Notes: generated from the letters alone by a model not told the origin. A stretch of DNA of 41,562 nt from Aeromonas bivalvium (GCF_000819765.1 NZ_CDBT01000057.1:1-41562); one strand, 5' to 3'; numbered from the stretch's first letter, positions 32,932-41,562 are shown. A program made the numbers and translations.

Positions 32932-34602
32932 ATGCCGACCCAGGATCCTGCCCTCCCCTCTGCCGCTGGCGATGCCGCCCCCAAGCCTGCCCCCGTCAAG
33001 CCGCTGCGCCTGCTGCTGGTCGATGATCAGCGCGCCTTTCAAGTGATGATGAAGGCCATGCTGCAAAACATCGGCATCAACCGCATCAGCTTTGCCAACA
33101 GTGCCGAGGAGGCCCGTCGCCGCTGCCAGAAGGAGAGCTTCGATGTCTATCTGTTCGATTACGATCTGGGCGGAGGGGAGAACGGCCGCCAGCTGCTGGA
33201 GAGCCTGAGGGACAAGGGGCTGATCCCGCCCCTGAGCGTGGTGATCATGGTCAGCAGCGACAACTCCCGCGCCATGGTATTGAGCGCCCTGGAAGTAGAG
33301 CCGGACGAATACCTGATGAAGCCCTTCTCCCAGGAGCAGTTCAAGTTTCGGCTGCGCCGGGCCCTGGCTCGCCGCCGGGCCCTGGAGAGCGTGTTCCGGG
33401 CCCTGGCCGAGGACAAGCCCGAGCAGCTGATCCACGCCTGCGCCGAGCGGGCCGACGCCATCCCGCGCTTTGCCAACTTCTGCCGCTGTCTGCAGGCCGA
33501 CACCCAGCTCAAGCTGGGTCAGGCCAAGGAGGCCCGCAGCCTGATGCGCCAGCTGCTGGCGGGCCAGGAGAACGGCTGGGCCCGGCTCACCCTGGGCAAG
33601 GCATGCCATACCCTGGGACTGAACGAGGAGGCGGTGAGCCACCTGCAGGCGACCCTCAAGCACAACCCCCTGATGGTGGAGGCCCACCGCTGGCTGGCCG
33701 AAGCCCAGCTGGCCCTGGGGGAAGAGGAGACGGCCCAGCGCGAGCTCAAGCGGGCGGTGGAGATCTCTCCCCAGTCGGTGCTGCTGTCGCGCCGCCTGGC
33801 GGAGGTGTGCCTGCAGCGCCACGACTATGCCCAGGCCAGGGATGTGCTCCTCTCCCTCATCGAGCTGGCGCGCAACTCCATCCACCGGACTCCCCACTAC
33901 CTGGGGGCCTATATCCAGTGTCTCACTCTCTACGCCCTCAACAGCAATGACGGTTATCACATCGCCAACCTGCAAAAACAGGTCAACTCGGCCCTGTCGC
34001 GCATTCGCGACTCCCTGATGGTGAGCGAGTTCAATTACCCCGTGTTCGAGCAGATCTGCCAGGCCAGGGTGCAGATCGCCCTGGGCCAGCTGCTCAAGGG
34101 CAAGAAGATGCTCTATCGCGCCAACCAGCCCTGGCTGGATCAGCCGGCCAGCATGCCGGGCACCCTGCTCGGCGAGACGGTGCTGGCCCTCTACCAGCTC
34201 GGGGAGTTCGAGTATGCCGAGAGCCTGCAGGAGCACCTGACCGAGGATGGGGACAGGCTGCTCACCATCTGCATCCAGGCGACCCGCAACGACAAGACGG
34301 TGCAGGAGCGGCGCCAGCGCTATCAGCAGCTCAACGAGCTCGGCATCAAGGCCTATGAGGGGGGCCAGCTCGAGCAGGCCCTCACCCACTTTCGCGAGGC
34401 CCTGCGCCGCGCCCCCGCCAACACGGGGGCGGCGCTCAACAAGATCCAGGTGCTGCTCAAGCTCATCGAGAAGCATCGCAAGAACCCGGACTTTCCGAGC
34501 GAATGCAAGGAGACCCTGGCCATACTGGAGGGGATTCCCCTCAATCCGGCCCAGCAGGAGCGCTTTCGCAAGCTGCGCCAGGAGTTCAGCCAGAGCCAAT
34601 GA
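32932..34602 (+). CDS. Response regulator with C-terminal TPR repeats
   Basis: This 556-aa protein has a CheY-like receiver at residues 25-145 (RLLLVDDQRAFQVMM; acidic pair Asp31-Asp32; phospho-acceptor Asp76 in DVYLFDYDLGGG; SDNSRAMVLSALEVEPDEYLMKPF). A long TPR-type helical region follows (LGKACHTLGLNEEAVSHLQ, HRWLAEAQLALGEEETA, LNELGIKAYEGGQLEQALTHF). There is no DNA-binding or enzymatic output domain, so the output should be protein-protein contact. No histidine kinase lies beside it. ATG 32932 has only a weak ribosome-binding site; the frame is open slightly further upstream. Confidence 0.92.
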   Translation: MPTQDPALPSAAGDAAPKPAPVKPLRLLLVDDQRAFQVMMKAMLQNIGINRISFANSAEEARRRCQKESFDVYLFDYDLGGGENGRQLLESLRDKGLIPPLSVVIMVSSDNSRAMVLSALEVEPDEYLMKPFSQEQFKFRLRRALARRRALESVFRALAEDKPEQLIHACAERADAIPRFANFCRCLQADTQLKLGQAKEARSLMRQLLAGQENGWARLTLGKACHTLGLNEEAVSHLQATLKHNPLMVEAHRWLAEAQLALGEEETAQRELKRAVEISPQSVLLSRRLAEVCLQRHDYAQARDVLLSLIELARNSIHRTPHYLGAYIQCLTLYALNSNDGYHIANLQKQVNSALSRIRDSLMVSEFNYPVFEQICQARVQIALGQLLKGKKMLYRANQPWLDQPASMPGTLLGETVLALYQLGEFEYAESLQEHLTEDGDRLLTICIQATRNDKTVQERRQRYQQLNELGIKAYEGGQLEQALTHFREALRRAPANTGAALNKIQVLLKLIEKHRKNPDFPSECKETLAILEGIPLNPAQQERFRKLRQEFSQSQ

Positions 34603-34673
34603 GCCCGCGGCTTGCATCGACCCGGGATTCCTAGTCCAATAGCCACCTATAAAAACGACATGAGCACATCGAC

Positions 34674-35480
34674 ATGAAGATCATCTCTTTCAATATCAAC
34701 GGCCTGCGCGCCCGTCTTCATCAGTTGCAAGCCATCATCGACAAGCACCAGCCGGACGTGATCGGTCTGCAGGAGATCAAGGTCCACGACGAAGCCTTCC
34801 CCCTGGCGGACGTGGAGGCCATGGGCTATCACGTCGAGTTCCACGGTCAGAAGGCCCACTACGGGGTGGCCATCATGAGCAAGAACAAGCCCCTCGAGGT
34901 GCAAAAGGGCTTCCCCACGGATCCCGAGGACGCCCAGCGCCGCATGATCATGGCCAGCTTCCAGCGCGAAGACGGCTCCGTCATCAAGGTGATGAACGGC
35001 TACTTCCCGCAAGGGGAAAACCAGGATCACGAGACCAAGTTCCCGGCCAAGCAGAAGTTTTACGAGGACTTGCAGCACTACCTCGAGACCCATCACAGCC
35101 CGGACGACCAGATTGCGCTGATCGGGGACATGAACATCTCCCCCACGGATCTCGACATCGGCATCGGCGAGGCGAACCGCAAGCGCTGGCTGCGGGATGG
35201 CAAGTGCTCCTTCCTGCCCATCGAACGGGAATGGATGGCCCGTCTGGAAGGGTTTGGCCTGACCGACACCTTCCGCGCCGCCAACCCCACCGAGTGCGAG
35301 CGCTTCTCCTGGTTCGACTACCGCTCCAGGGGCTTTGACGAGAACCGGGGTCTGCGCATCGACCTCATCATGGCGTCCAATGCTCTCAAGGACAAGGTGA
35401 CCGAGACCGGCATCGACTACGAGCTGCGCGGCATCGACAAGCCCTCGGATCACGCCCCCATCTGGACCTGCTTCGCCTGA
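34674..35480 (+). CDS. xthA: Exodeoxyribonuclease III
   Basis: This 268-aa base-excision repair nuclease (AP endonuclease and 3'-5' exonuclease) has the catalytic signature in order: [58 protein letters not shown], and the final RIDLIMAS...[14 protein letters not shown]. The length matches the E. coli enzyme. A terminator follows. Confidence 0.97.
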   Translation: MKIISFNINGLRARLHQLQAIIDKHQPDVIGLQEIKVHDEAFPLADVEAMGYHVEFHGQKAHYGVAIMSKNKPLEVQKGFPTDPEDAQRRMIMASFQREDGSVIKVMNGYFPQGENQDHETKFPAKQKFYEDLQHYLETHHSPDDQIALIGDMNISPTDLDIGIGEANRKRWLRDGKCSFLPIEREWMARLEGFGLTDTFRAANPTECERFSWFDYRSRGFDENRGLRIDLIMASNALKDKVTETGIDYELRGIDKPSDHAPIWTCFA

Positions 35481-35514
35481 TCCCGGCGCCAGGCTCGCCC
35501 TCGCCAAAAGACTC

Positions 35515-35542
35515 GGCCCCCGCCCATGCGGGGGCTTTTTTT
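35515..35542 (+). terminator. Rho-independent terminator after xthA
   Basis: A GCCCCCGCCCATGCGGGGGC hairpin is followed by TTTTTTT. Confidence 0.9.
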
Positions 35543-35604
35543 GTTCACTGCCCCGCCCTTTCTTAATCCATGTCAATTCGCCAGCAGACGGCCCTTGCCA
35601 GGCC

Positions 35605-35635
35605 TTGACCTTCTCCTTTCGGCAAGGTTTACATT
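35605..35635 (+). promoter_or_regulatory. CueR/MerR-type copper-responsive promoter and operator
   Basis: TTGACC at 35605-35610 and TACATT at 35630-35635 form a -35/-10 pair with a 19-base spacer, the overlong spacing typical of MerR-family promoters. The spacer carries the dyad ACCTT-N11-AAGGT (35608-35628), closely matching the CueR operator of copA (TTGACCTTCC...GGAAGGT). It lies 29 bp before the next ATG. It should drive the whole copper operon, replacing the CusRS two-component control seen in E. coli. Confidence 0.8.
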
Positions 35636-35663
35636 CGGCCTATCCGTCACAGAGAAACCGCCC

Positions 35664-36119
35664 ATGCTCTCATCGAGATTGCCCACAGTGCTCATCGCCC
35701 GGCTGTTGCTGGCACTGCTGCTCGCCTGCAATCTCAGCCTCTGCCTCGGCTGGCTGGGCAGTCATGCCATGGCATCCCCCCAGGCCGCTGACCATGGCGC
35801 AACCGCAATGGGTCATGGAGAGATGGATGCCGCCGCCATGCAGGTGCTCTCCTGCCACGATGGTGGTGGCAGTGCTGCCGCCGACCTCCATCAGGACGAG
35901 TGCCAGATGCACGGCGGTCTCACCTCGTCAACCGGCGCCGGTCTGCCGCTGCTGGCTGCCCTGCTGACCCTGCTCGCCCTGCCCCTGTTGCTGCTGCCCC
36001 CAGGGACGACCGGCAGCACACTGGACAACTGGCTGCGGGACCCCTTCCTGCGATCCCGCGGTGCTCACCCTCCCTCCTGGCCACGCCGACACCTGATGCT
36101 GTCGGTGCTGCGCCACTAG
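35664..36119 (+). CDS. His/Met/Cys-rich small membrane protein heading the copper operon
   Basis: This 151-aa protein has an N-terminal membrane span or signal (IARLLLALLLACNLSLCLGW) and a metal-binding-looking middle (ADHGATAMGHGEMDAAAMQ, VLSCHDGG, HQDECQMHGG). A second span follows (LPLLAALLTLLALPLLLLPP). The function is not known. Its position behind a CueR-type promoter and before cusBA suggests a copper-sensing, -binding or efflux-accessory role, comparable in context to CopL-like or DUF2946 proteins. ATG 35664 is preceded by a weak site. Confidence 0.75.
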   Translation: MLSSRLPTVLIARLLLALLLACNLSLCLGWLGSHAMASPQAADHGATAMGHGEMDAAAMQVLSCHDGGGSAAADLHQDECQMHGGLTSSTGAGLPLLAALLTLLALPLLLLPPGTTGSTLDNWLRDPFLRSRGAHPPSWPRRHLMLSVLRH

Positions 36120-36317
36120 AAAGCCCTTCTCTCGCGGCGGCGGCAAGCCTTGGCTTGCCCGTTTCCTGCCGCCTTGCCTGACCCTGCGTCCTGGCCAAAC
36201 CGGTCCGCTCGCAGGGAGCCGTACGCACGCTGACCATTCAGCCGCGCCCCGTTTGCCGCCCGCCCGTGATGCCCTGCCCATCACCCGCCCGGCGGCCTGC
36301 ACAAGAGAAGACGTACC

Positions 36318-36407
36318 ATGTCACTTGCCCATTTTTCTCCCGCCAGGGTTGCCGCCTTCGCGGGCGCCCTGTCCTCCAGCCCTGCCCGCGCCGGAGGCTT
36401 GTCATGA
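36318..36407 (+). CDS. 29-aa micro-ORF overlapping the cusB start; possible signal-peptide remnant of cusC
   Basis: ATG 36318 reads MSLAHFSPARVAAFAGALSS and on to ARAGGLS, with its stop overlapping the cusB ATG (ATGA at 36404-36407). The sequence resembles a signal peptide (Arg, hydrophobic core, A-R-A cleavage site). In related operons a TolC-type outer-membrane factor gene (cusC) commonly lies exactly here and none is present. It could be what remains after an internal deletion of cusC, or simply a leader ORF. Unlike the other micro-ORFs it does not copy the cusB start. Confidence 0.35.
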   Translation: MSLAHFSPARVAAFAGALSSSPARAGGLS

Positions 36408-37912
36408 ACAAGACGCTGCTGATGTCCGCCCTGCTGCTGGCCCTCGGCGCCGGTGGCGGCTACTGGGCCGCCAAACAGACTGGCGACGGTGCAACCGCCA
36501 AAGAGAAGACGCCCCTCTACTGGGTCAACCCCATGGATCCTCGCGACAAGCGCGATGGCCCCGCCAAGGACAACATGGGGATGGACTTCATTCCCGTCTA
36601 TGAGGAAAAACAGGGGGGTTCGCCGGGTACCGTCACCATCAGCCCCGAGATCCAGCAGAACCTGGGAGTGCGCCTTGCCAAGGTAGAGAAACTCCCTGTC
36701 CACCAGCAGCTCGAGACGGTGGGCTATGTCGGCTATGACGAGGACAGGCTGGAGGCGGTCAACGCCCGCATGGCGGGCTGGATCCGCACCCTCGCCATCA
36801 AGAGCGAGGGGCAGCAGGTGGCCAAAGGCGCCCTGCTCTACGAGCTCTACGCCCCGGATCTCGTCAACGCCCAGCACGAATACCTGCTGGCGCTCAATAC
36901 GACCAATCCCCTGCTGCTGCGCGCCGCCGAGGGCAAGCTCAAGTCCTTGCAGGTGCCATCAGATCAGATTGCCGCCCTCAAACGCAGCCGTCAGGTGCGC
37001 GAAACCATTGGCATCTACGCCCCCAGCAGCGGTTATGTGTCAGAGCTGAAAGTGCGCGAGGGCCAGTATGTTGAGCCCGCCGCCGCCCTGTTCAACATCG
37101 GCACCCTCAAGCAGGTGTGGGTGAGTGCCGAGGTGTTCGAGCGCCAGGCCGCCCAGCTGAAGGTGGGGGATCCGGTCACCATGACCCTGGACTACGCCCC
37201 CGGCCGCAGTTGGCAAGGTAAGGTGGATTACCTCTACCCGACCCTGGATGCCGCCACCCGCACGCTCAAGGTGCGGCTGCGCTTTGCCAACCCGGACGAG
37301 TTTTTGAAACCCAATATGTTCGCCAAGGTGAGCATTCGCACCGGACAGGGGGAACCCCGGCTGGTGGTGCCGAGCGAAGCGGTGATCCGCACCGGCAGCC
37401 AGGATCGGCTGGTGCTGGCGCTGGGGGAAGGCAGCTTCAAGTCGGTGGCCGTCACCCTGGGTCCCCAGTTTGGCGACAAGGTGGCTATCAGGGAGGGTGT
37501 TGAAGCGGGGGACAGCATAGTCAGCTCGGCCCAGTTCCTGCTCGATTCGGAATCGGCCATCGATTCGGACTTCCAGCGCATGACGGCGGTGCGCCCGGCC
37601 GAGGTGTGGACCCAGGGCGAGGTTGACAGCATGGATCTGGCCAACCGTACCCTGATGGTCTCCCACCAGCCCATCCCAGAGTGGCAGTGGCCCGCCATGG
37701 AGATGGAGTTCACCGTGGCGGACGGGGTGGACATGAGCAAGCTGACGGAGGGGAAGACCCTGCACCTGCAGGTGATGCAGGAGGGGGACGAGTACCGCAT
37801 CACCAACATCCATCAGGAGAAGGCACCCGCTACTGACGGCGACGTCAAGCCTGCGGCGGATGAGATGGAAGGCATGGACCCTAGCCAGCACGAGATGGGA
37901 GCCAAGCCATGA
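36404..37912 (+). CDS. cusB: RND efflux periplasmic adaptor CusB with fused C-terminal CusF domain
   Basis: This 502-aa membrane-fusion protein of a Cu(I)/Ag(I) efflux pump has an N-terminal anchor (LLMSALLLALGAGGGYWAA). A heavy-metal-binding segment follows (YWVNPMDPRDKRDGPAKDNM, MGMDFIPVYEE). The HlyD-like barrel, hairpin and lipoyl parts come next (AGWIRTLAIKSEGQQVAKG, YAPSSGYVSELKVREGQYV, ATRTLKVRLRFANPDEFLKP). Residues ~405-480 form a CusF-like copper chaperone domain (WTQGEVDSMDLANRT, EWQWPAMEMEFTVADG), keeping the Trp and both Met ligands. GGAGG lies six bases before ATG 36404. Confidence 0.95.
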   Translation: MNKTLLMSALLLALGAGGGYWAAKQTGDGATAKEKTPLYWVNPMDPRDKRDGPAKDNMGMDFIPVYEEKQGGSPGTVTISPEIQQNLGVRLAKVEKLPVHQQLETVGYVGYDEDRLEAVNARMAGWIRTLAIKSEGQQVAKGALLYELYAPDLVNAQHEYLLALNTTNPLLLRAAEGKLKSLQVPSDQIAALKRSRQVRETIGIYAPSSGYVSELKVREGQYVEPAAALFNIGTLKQVWVSAEVFERQAAQLKVGDPVTMTLDYAPGRSWQGKVDYLYPTLDAATRTLKVRLRFANPDEFLKPNMFAKVSIRTGQGEPRLVVPSEAVIRTGSQDRLVLALGEGSFKSVAVTLGPQFGDKVAIREGVEAGDSIVSSAQFLLDSESAIDSDFQRMTAVRPAEVWTQGEVDSMDLANRTLMVSHQPIPEWQWPAMEMEFTVADGVDMSKLTEGKTLHLQVMQEGDEYRITNIHQEKAPATDGDVKPAADEMEGMDPSQHEMGAKP

Positions 37913-37989
37913 TCCCTTCCATCATTCGCGGCGTGGCTGACAACCAGGCTCAACTCTCTGCACTGCATGAGCAAGGAGCCAGATCATGA
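37909..37989 (+). CDS. 26-aa hybrid micro-ORF between cusB and cusA (77-bp tandem duplication)
   Basis: ATG 37909 overlaps the cusB stop (ATGA), and its own TGA overlaps the cusA ATG at 37986 (ATGA). The frame between is fully open. It begins MIPSIIRG, copying the cusA start MIPSIIRW, and ends HEQGARS, resembling the cusB end HEMGAKP. The ribosome-binding sites before both starts share GGAGCCA. It is therefore a diverged tandem copy of the cusB/cusA junction. Translational coupling through it is plausible; expression is unknown. Confidence 0.5.
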   Translation: MIPSIIRGVADNQAQLSALHEQGARS

Positions 37990-40900
37990 TCCCGTCTATT
38001 ATTCGCTGGTCCGTCGGCAACCGCTTTCTGGTGCTGCTGTTGACCCTCATGCTCACCGCCTGGGGCCTCTGGTCGGTCAAACAGACCCCGGTGGACGCCC
38101 TGCCGGATCTCTCCGACGTCCAGGTGATCATCAAGACGGCCTATCCGGGCCAGGCACCCCAGGTGGTGGAGGATCAGGTGACCTACCCCCTCACCACCGC
38201 CATGCTGGCGGTGCCGGGGGCCACCACGGTGCGCGGCTACTCCTTCTTCGGCGACTCCTTCGTCTATGTGCTGTTTGACGACAGCACGGATCTTTACTGG
38301 GCCCGCGCCCGGGTGCTGGAGTATTTGAGCCAGGTGACCCCCAACCTGCCCGCCTCTGCCCGCCCCCAGCTCGGCCCCGATGCCACCGGGGTGGGCTGGG
38401 TCTACCAGTACGCCCTGGTGGACAGAAGCGGCAAGCATGACTTGAGCGAGCTCACCTCCCTGCAGAACTGGTTCCTCAAGTACGAGTTGCAGACGGTAGA
38501 GGGGGTCTCCGAGGTCGCCACCGTCGGCGGCATGGTGCGCCAGTATCAGGTACGGGTCGATCCGGACAAGCTGCGCGCCTACGGCATCCCGCTCTCCCTC
38601 ATCGAGACCGCCATTCAGCAGGGCAATCAGGAGACCGGCGCCTCCGTCATCGAGATGGCGGAAGCGGAGTACATGGTGCGATCCAATGGCTATTTGAAAA
38701 GCGTGGAGGACTTAAAACAGATCCCGCTTGGCACCAATGTGCGCGGCGCGCCCCTGTTGCTGGGGGATGTGGCGGATGTGGTCACAGGCCCCCAGAGTCG
38801 GCGCGGCGTCGCCGAGCTCAACGGCGAAGGGGAAGTGGTGGGCGGCATCATAGTCCAGCGCTACGGCGAGAATGCCCAGCACACCATAGACGGGGTCAAG
38901 GCGCGGCTGGCGGAGCTCAAAAGCAGCCTGCCGGAGGGGGTGGAGATCGTCACCGTCTACGATCGATCCGATCTTATCGCCCGCGCCATCGACAACCTCT
39001 CCGGCAAGCTGGTGGAGGAGTTCGCGGTGGTGGTGCTGGTCTGCCTCGCCTTCCTGTTCCACCTGCGCTCGTCCCTGGTGGTGGTCATCACCCTGCCCAT
39101 CGCCATCCTGACCGCCTTTATCGTCATGCACCTGCAGGGGATCAACGCCAACATCATGTCGCTCGGCGGCATCGCCATCGCCATCGGCGCCATGGTGGAT
39201 GGCGCCATCGTGATGATCGAGAATGTCCACAAGCATATGGAGCGGGAGGCGCTCACCGACAAGAACCGCTGGCGCATCATCACAGAGGCGAGCATAGAAG
39301 TGGGGCCCGCCATCTTCTTCTCCCTGCTCATCATCACCATGAGCTTTTTGCCGGTGTTCGCCCTGGAGGCGCAGGAGGGGCGGATGTTCCACCCCCTCGC
39401 CTACACCAAGACCTACGCCATGGCCGCCGCGGCCGCGCTCGCCATCACGCTCGTTCCAGTAATGATGGGGTACTTTATCCGTGGCAAGGTGCTGGCCGAA
39501 CAGGCCAACCCGCTGAACCGTGGCTTAAGCCAGGGCTATGTGCCGTTGCTCAAGGCCGTCTTGGCCCGTCCGAAAACCACGCTCGCCGCCGCACTACTGG
39601 TGACGGTGGCGGGCTTCTGGCCGCTGAAATATCTGGGCTCCGAGTTCATACCGCCGCTCGATGAAGGGGACATCATGTACATGCCCACCACGGCGGCCAA
39701 CATCTCGGTGGGCAAGGCGCGGGAGATCTTGCAGCAGACCGACAAGCTCATTCGCACCGTGCCCGAGGTGCAGAACGTGTTCGGCAAGGCGGGGCGCGCC
39801 GACACCGCCACCGATCCCGCCGATCTGGTGATGATGGAGACCAGCATACAGCTCAAGCCCCGGGATCAGTGGCGCCCCGGCATGACCCCGGAGAAGCTCA
39901 AAGAAGAGCTGGATTCCCTCATCCGCTTCCCCGGCCTCACCAACGCCTGGGTGCCCCCCATCAAGACCCGCATCGACATGTTGGCCACCGGCATCAAGAC
40001 CCCGGTCGGCATCAAGATAGCGGGGCCCGATCTCAAGGTCATTCAACAACTTGGCCAGCAGCTGGAGCAGATCATCGGCAAGGTGGAGGGGGCCTCATCG
40101 GTCTATGCCGAACGGGTGGCCGGTGGCCGCTACGTCAAGGTGGACATCGACCGGCTCAAGGCGGCCCGCTACGGCCTCAATATCGCCGACGTGCAAGGGG
40201 TGCTCGCCACCGCGGTGGGCGGCATGGAGGTGGGCCAGACCATAGAGGGGCGCGAGCGCTACCCCATCAACCTGCGCTATCCCCAGAGCTATCGCGATTC
40301 TGTGGCGAGCCTCGAGCTGCTGCCCCTGGTCACCCCAGGCGGTGCGCGCATCGCCCTGGCGGACGTGGCCCGGGTCTACATCAGCGACGAGGCCCCCATG
40401 CTCAGAAGCGAGAACGCGCGGCTCAATGGCCTGGTCTACGTCGACATTCGCGATCGGGACATCGGCTCTTTTGTGGCGCAGGCCAAGGCCGAGGTGGCCA
40501 AGCAGCTGGTGCTGCCGCCGGGCTATGCCCTCAGCTGGTCCGGTCAGTTCGAATACATGGAGCGGGCCAAGGCGCGTCTGGCCTACGTGGTGCCATTGAC
40601 CGTCGCCATTATCGTGCTGCTGCTCTATCTGGCGTTTCGCCGCTTCCAGGAGGTGTTGCTCATCCTCACCACTCTGCCGCTCGCGGTAGTGGGGGGGATC
40701 TGGACCCTCTGGTTGCTCGATTTCAACCTCTCGGTGGCGGTGGGGGTGGGCTTTATCGCCCTGGCCGGGGTGGCGGTGGAGACAGGCGTCCTGATGCTGG
40801 TCTACCTCAACCACGCCTGGGATGACCTGGTGGCCAGCGGCAAGCCGGACCAGGCGGGCCTGCACCGGGCGGTCATTCAGGGCGCCGCCCTGCGCCTGCG

Positions 40901-41135
40901 CCCCAAGATGATGACGGTGGTGACCATCATCGCGGGCCTGCTGCCCATCATGTGGAGCCAGGGCACAGGATCCGAGGTGATGCAGCGCATCGCCGCCCCC
41001 ATGATTGGCGGCATGGTCAGTGCCTTGGGTCTGACCCTGCTGGTACTGCCCGCCGCCTTCTATCTGTGGAAAAGCCGTACCCTGAAGACCCTCGACCACA
41101 CGACTGCGCAGACGGATATCCCAACTGCACCCTGA
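37986..41135 (+). CDS. cusA: Heavy-metal RND efflux transporter CusA (Cu(I)/Ag(I))
   Basis: This 1049-aa, 12-TM inner-membrane pump exports monovalent copper and silver using the proton gradient, with CusB and an outer-membrane channel. The HME-RND signatures are present: N-terminal [19 protein letters not shown] and [19 protein letters not shown], the TM4 proton-relay motif [20 protein letters not shown], the [17 protein letters not shown] segment, and [17 protein letters not shown], which includes one of the periplasmic Met copper ligands. The start overlaps the micro-ORF stop. Confidence 0.97.
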   Translation: MIPSIIRWSVGNRFLVLLLTLMLTAWGLWSVKQTPVDALPDLSDVQVIIKTAYPGQAPQVVEDQVTYPLTTAMLAVPGATTVRGYSFFGDSFVYVLFDDSTDLYWARARVLEYLSQVTPNLPASARPQLGPDATGVGWVYQYALVDRSGKHDLSELTSLQNWFLKYELQTVEGVSEVATVGGMVRQYQVRVDPDKLRAYGIPLSLIETAIQQGNQETGASVIEMAEAEYMVRSNGYLKSVEDLKQIPLGTNVRGAPLLLGDVADVVTGPQSRRGVAELNGEGEVVGGIIVQRYGENAQHTIDGVKARLAELKSSLPEGVEIVTVYDRSDLIARAIDNLSGKLVEEFAVVVLVCLAFLFHLRSSLVVVITLPIAILTAFIVMHLQGINANIMSLGGIAIAIGAMVDGAIVMIENVHKHMEREALTDKNRWRIITEASIEVGPAIFFSLLIITMSFLPVFALEAQEGRMFHPLAYTKTYAMAAAAALAITLVPVMMGYFIRGKVLAEQANPLNRGLSQGYVPLLKAVLARPKTTLAAALLVTVAGFWPLKYLGSEFIPPLDEGDIMYMPTTAANISVGKAREILQQTDKLIRTVPEVQNVFGKAGRADTATDPADLVMMETSIQLKPRDQWRPGMTPEKLKEELDSLIRFPGLTNAWVPPIKTRIDMLATGIKTPVGIKIAGPDLKVIQQLGQQLEQIIGKVEGASSVYAERVAGGRYVKVDIDRLKAARYGLNIADVQGVLATAVGGMEVGQTIEGRERYPINLRYPQSYRDSVASLELLPLVTPGGARIALADVARVYISDEAPMLRSENARLNGLVYVDIRDRDIGSFVAQAKAEVAKQLVLPPGYALSWSGQFEYMERAKARLAYVVPLTVAIIVLLLYLAFRRFQEVLLILTTLPLAVVGGIWTLWLLDFNLSVAVGVGFIALAGVAVETGVLMLVYLNHAWDDLVASGKPDQAGLHRAVIQGAALRLRPKMMTVVTIIAGLLPIMWSQGTGSEVMQRIAAPMIGGMVSALGLTLLVLPAAFYLWKSRTLKTLDHTTAQTDIPTAP

Positions 41136-41166
41136 TCAACCGGACAACCCAAACAAGGAAACCAAG

Positions 41167-41529
41167 ATGAACTACAAGACACTCACTTTGACCCTGCTGC
41201 TGGGCCTTGCCACCCACACCAACCTGCAAGCTGAAGAGATGATGAGCCATGAAGGCCATGACATGAGCCAGATGGGTGACATGCAGCAGATGGAGGGGAT
41301 GAAGGAGGGGGTGATGACCAAGGGGATTATCACCCGCCTCGACGAGGCCAACGGCAAGGTCGGCATCAAGCACGAGGCCATCGCCAACCTCAAGATGCCC
41401 CCCATGACCATGGTGTTTCGGGTGGCCGACCCGGCCCTGCTCAAGGATCTGAAGGTGGGGGATGCGGTACGCTTTCACGCCGAGAACCCGGCTGGCAAGC
41501 TCACAGTGACCGCCATCCAGCGGGGATAA
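41167..41529 (+). CDS. cusF: CusF-family periplasmic copper-binding protein, without the conserved Trp
   Basis: This 120-aa exported protein has a signal peptide (KTLTLTLLLGLATHTNLQA), then a Met-rich linker (SHEGHDMSQMGDMQQMEGMK) and a CusF OB-fold domain (GIITRLDEANGKVGIKHEAI, MPPMTMVFRVADP). The His and the two Met ligands (MTM) are kept, but the Trp that normally caps the copper site is replaced: the segment reads NLKMPPMTM where E. coli CusF has VNWPEMTM. The copper affinity may thus differ from classical CusF. AAGGAAACCAAG precedes the ATG. Confidence 0.92.
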   Translation: MNYKTLTLTLLLGLATHTNLQAEEMMSHEGHDMSQMGDMQQMEGMKEGVMTKGIITRLDEANGKVGIKHEAIANLKMPPMTMVFRVADPALLKDLKVGDAVRFHAENPAGKLTVTAIQRG

Positions 41530-41562
41530 GGGGCTCAGGCGGCAAGAAAACGGCGGGACAAT

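Noticed and set aside
32767..34617. 616-aa open frame on the - strand
   Set aside because: Antisense shadow of the receiver-TPR gene; no domains, while the + strand frame has clear ones.

Overview
The window looks like chromosomal DNA of a high-GC gammaproteobacterium, most likely Aeromonas or a close relative. This is inferred from the fused trpCF gene, the cyoABCDE-yajR block, a periplasmic GH20 chitobiase, azurin and CusBA copper efflux; no 16S gene is present to prove it. Most genes are GC-rich. An AT-richer island at about 4.15-11.17 kb stands out.

Layout. (1) 1-3728: end of trpD, then trpCF, trpB and trpA (last steps of tryptophan synthesis), followed by a terminator and REP-like sequence. 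(2) About 4.15-11.17 kb: an array of integron gene cassettes, all on the + strand and separated by attC sites. Some attC sites are about 125 bp and resemble the Vibrio cholerae repeat (VCR); others are about 75 bp. No integrase gene is visible, so within this window it is a CALIN-type array. Cargo: a HEPN-like protein, membrane/coiled-coil proteins, four GNAT acetyltransferases, a DinB-like protein, a four-TM protein and an AroQ-type chorismate mutase. (3) 11.2-14.5 kb: two copies of a DUF3297 gene (the second damaged) flank a two-gene YdcZ-type transporter operon and a divergent LysR regulator. (4) 14.6-18 kb: a secreted protein, DUF1203, DUF1428 and yajR. (5) 18.1-23.1 kb: the cyoABCDE ubiquinol oxidase operon on the - strand, with a candidate ArcA site upstream. 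(6) 23.5-35.5 kb: ordinary chromosomal genes (AhpD-like protein and LysR regulator, DUF805, nucleoside hydrolase, TPR/DUF218 protein, DUF3634, chitobiase, HutD/Ves, azurin, response regulator-TPR protein, xthA). (7) 35.6-41.5 kb: a copper-efflux operon (His/Met-rich membrane protein, cusB with a fused CusF domain, cusA, cusF) behind a promoter with the geometry of a CueR/MerR-type operator.

The most unusual signal is a structure repeated at four unlinked gene junctions: trpF/trpB, ydcZ/ydcZ, cyoC/cyoD and cusB/cusA. At each, a segment of 75-123 bp spanning the junction is tandemly duplicated (three extra copies at ydcZ). The copy keeps a ribosome-binding site and the downstream gene's start codon. 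The result is a micro-ORF whose N-terminus copies the downstream protein and, at three of the sites, whose end resembles the upstream protein's C-terminus. Stop and start codons often overlap or abut, so translational coupling could pass through the micro-ORF.

All calls come from reading the sequence. No similarity search, structure prediction or folding was run.
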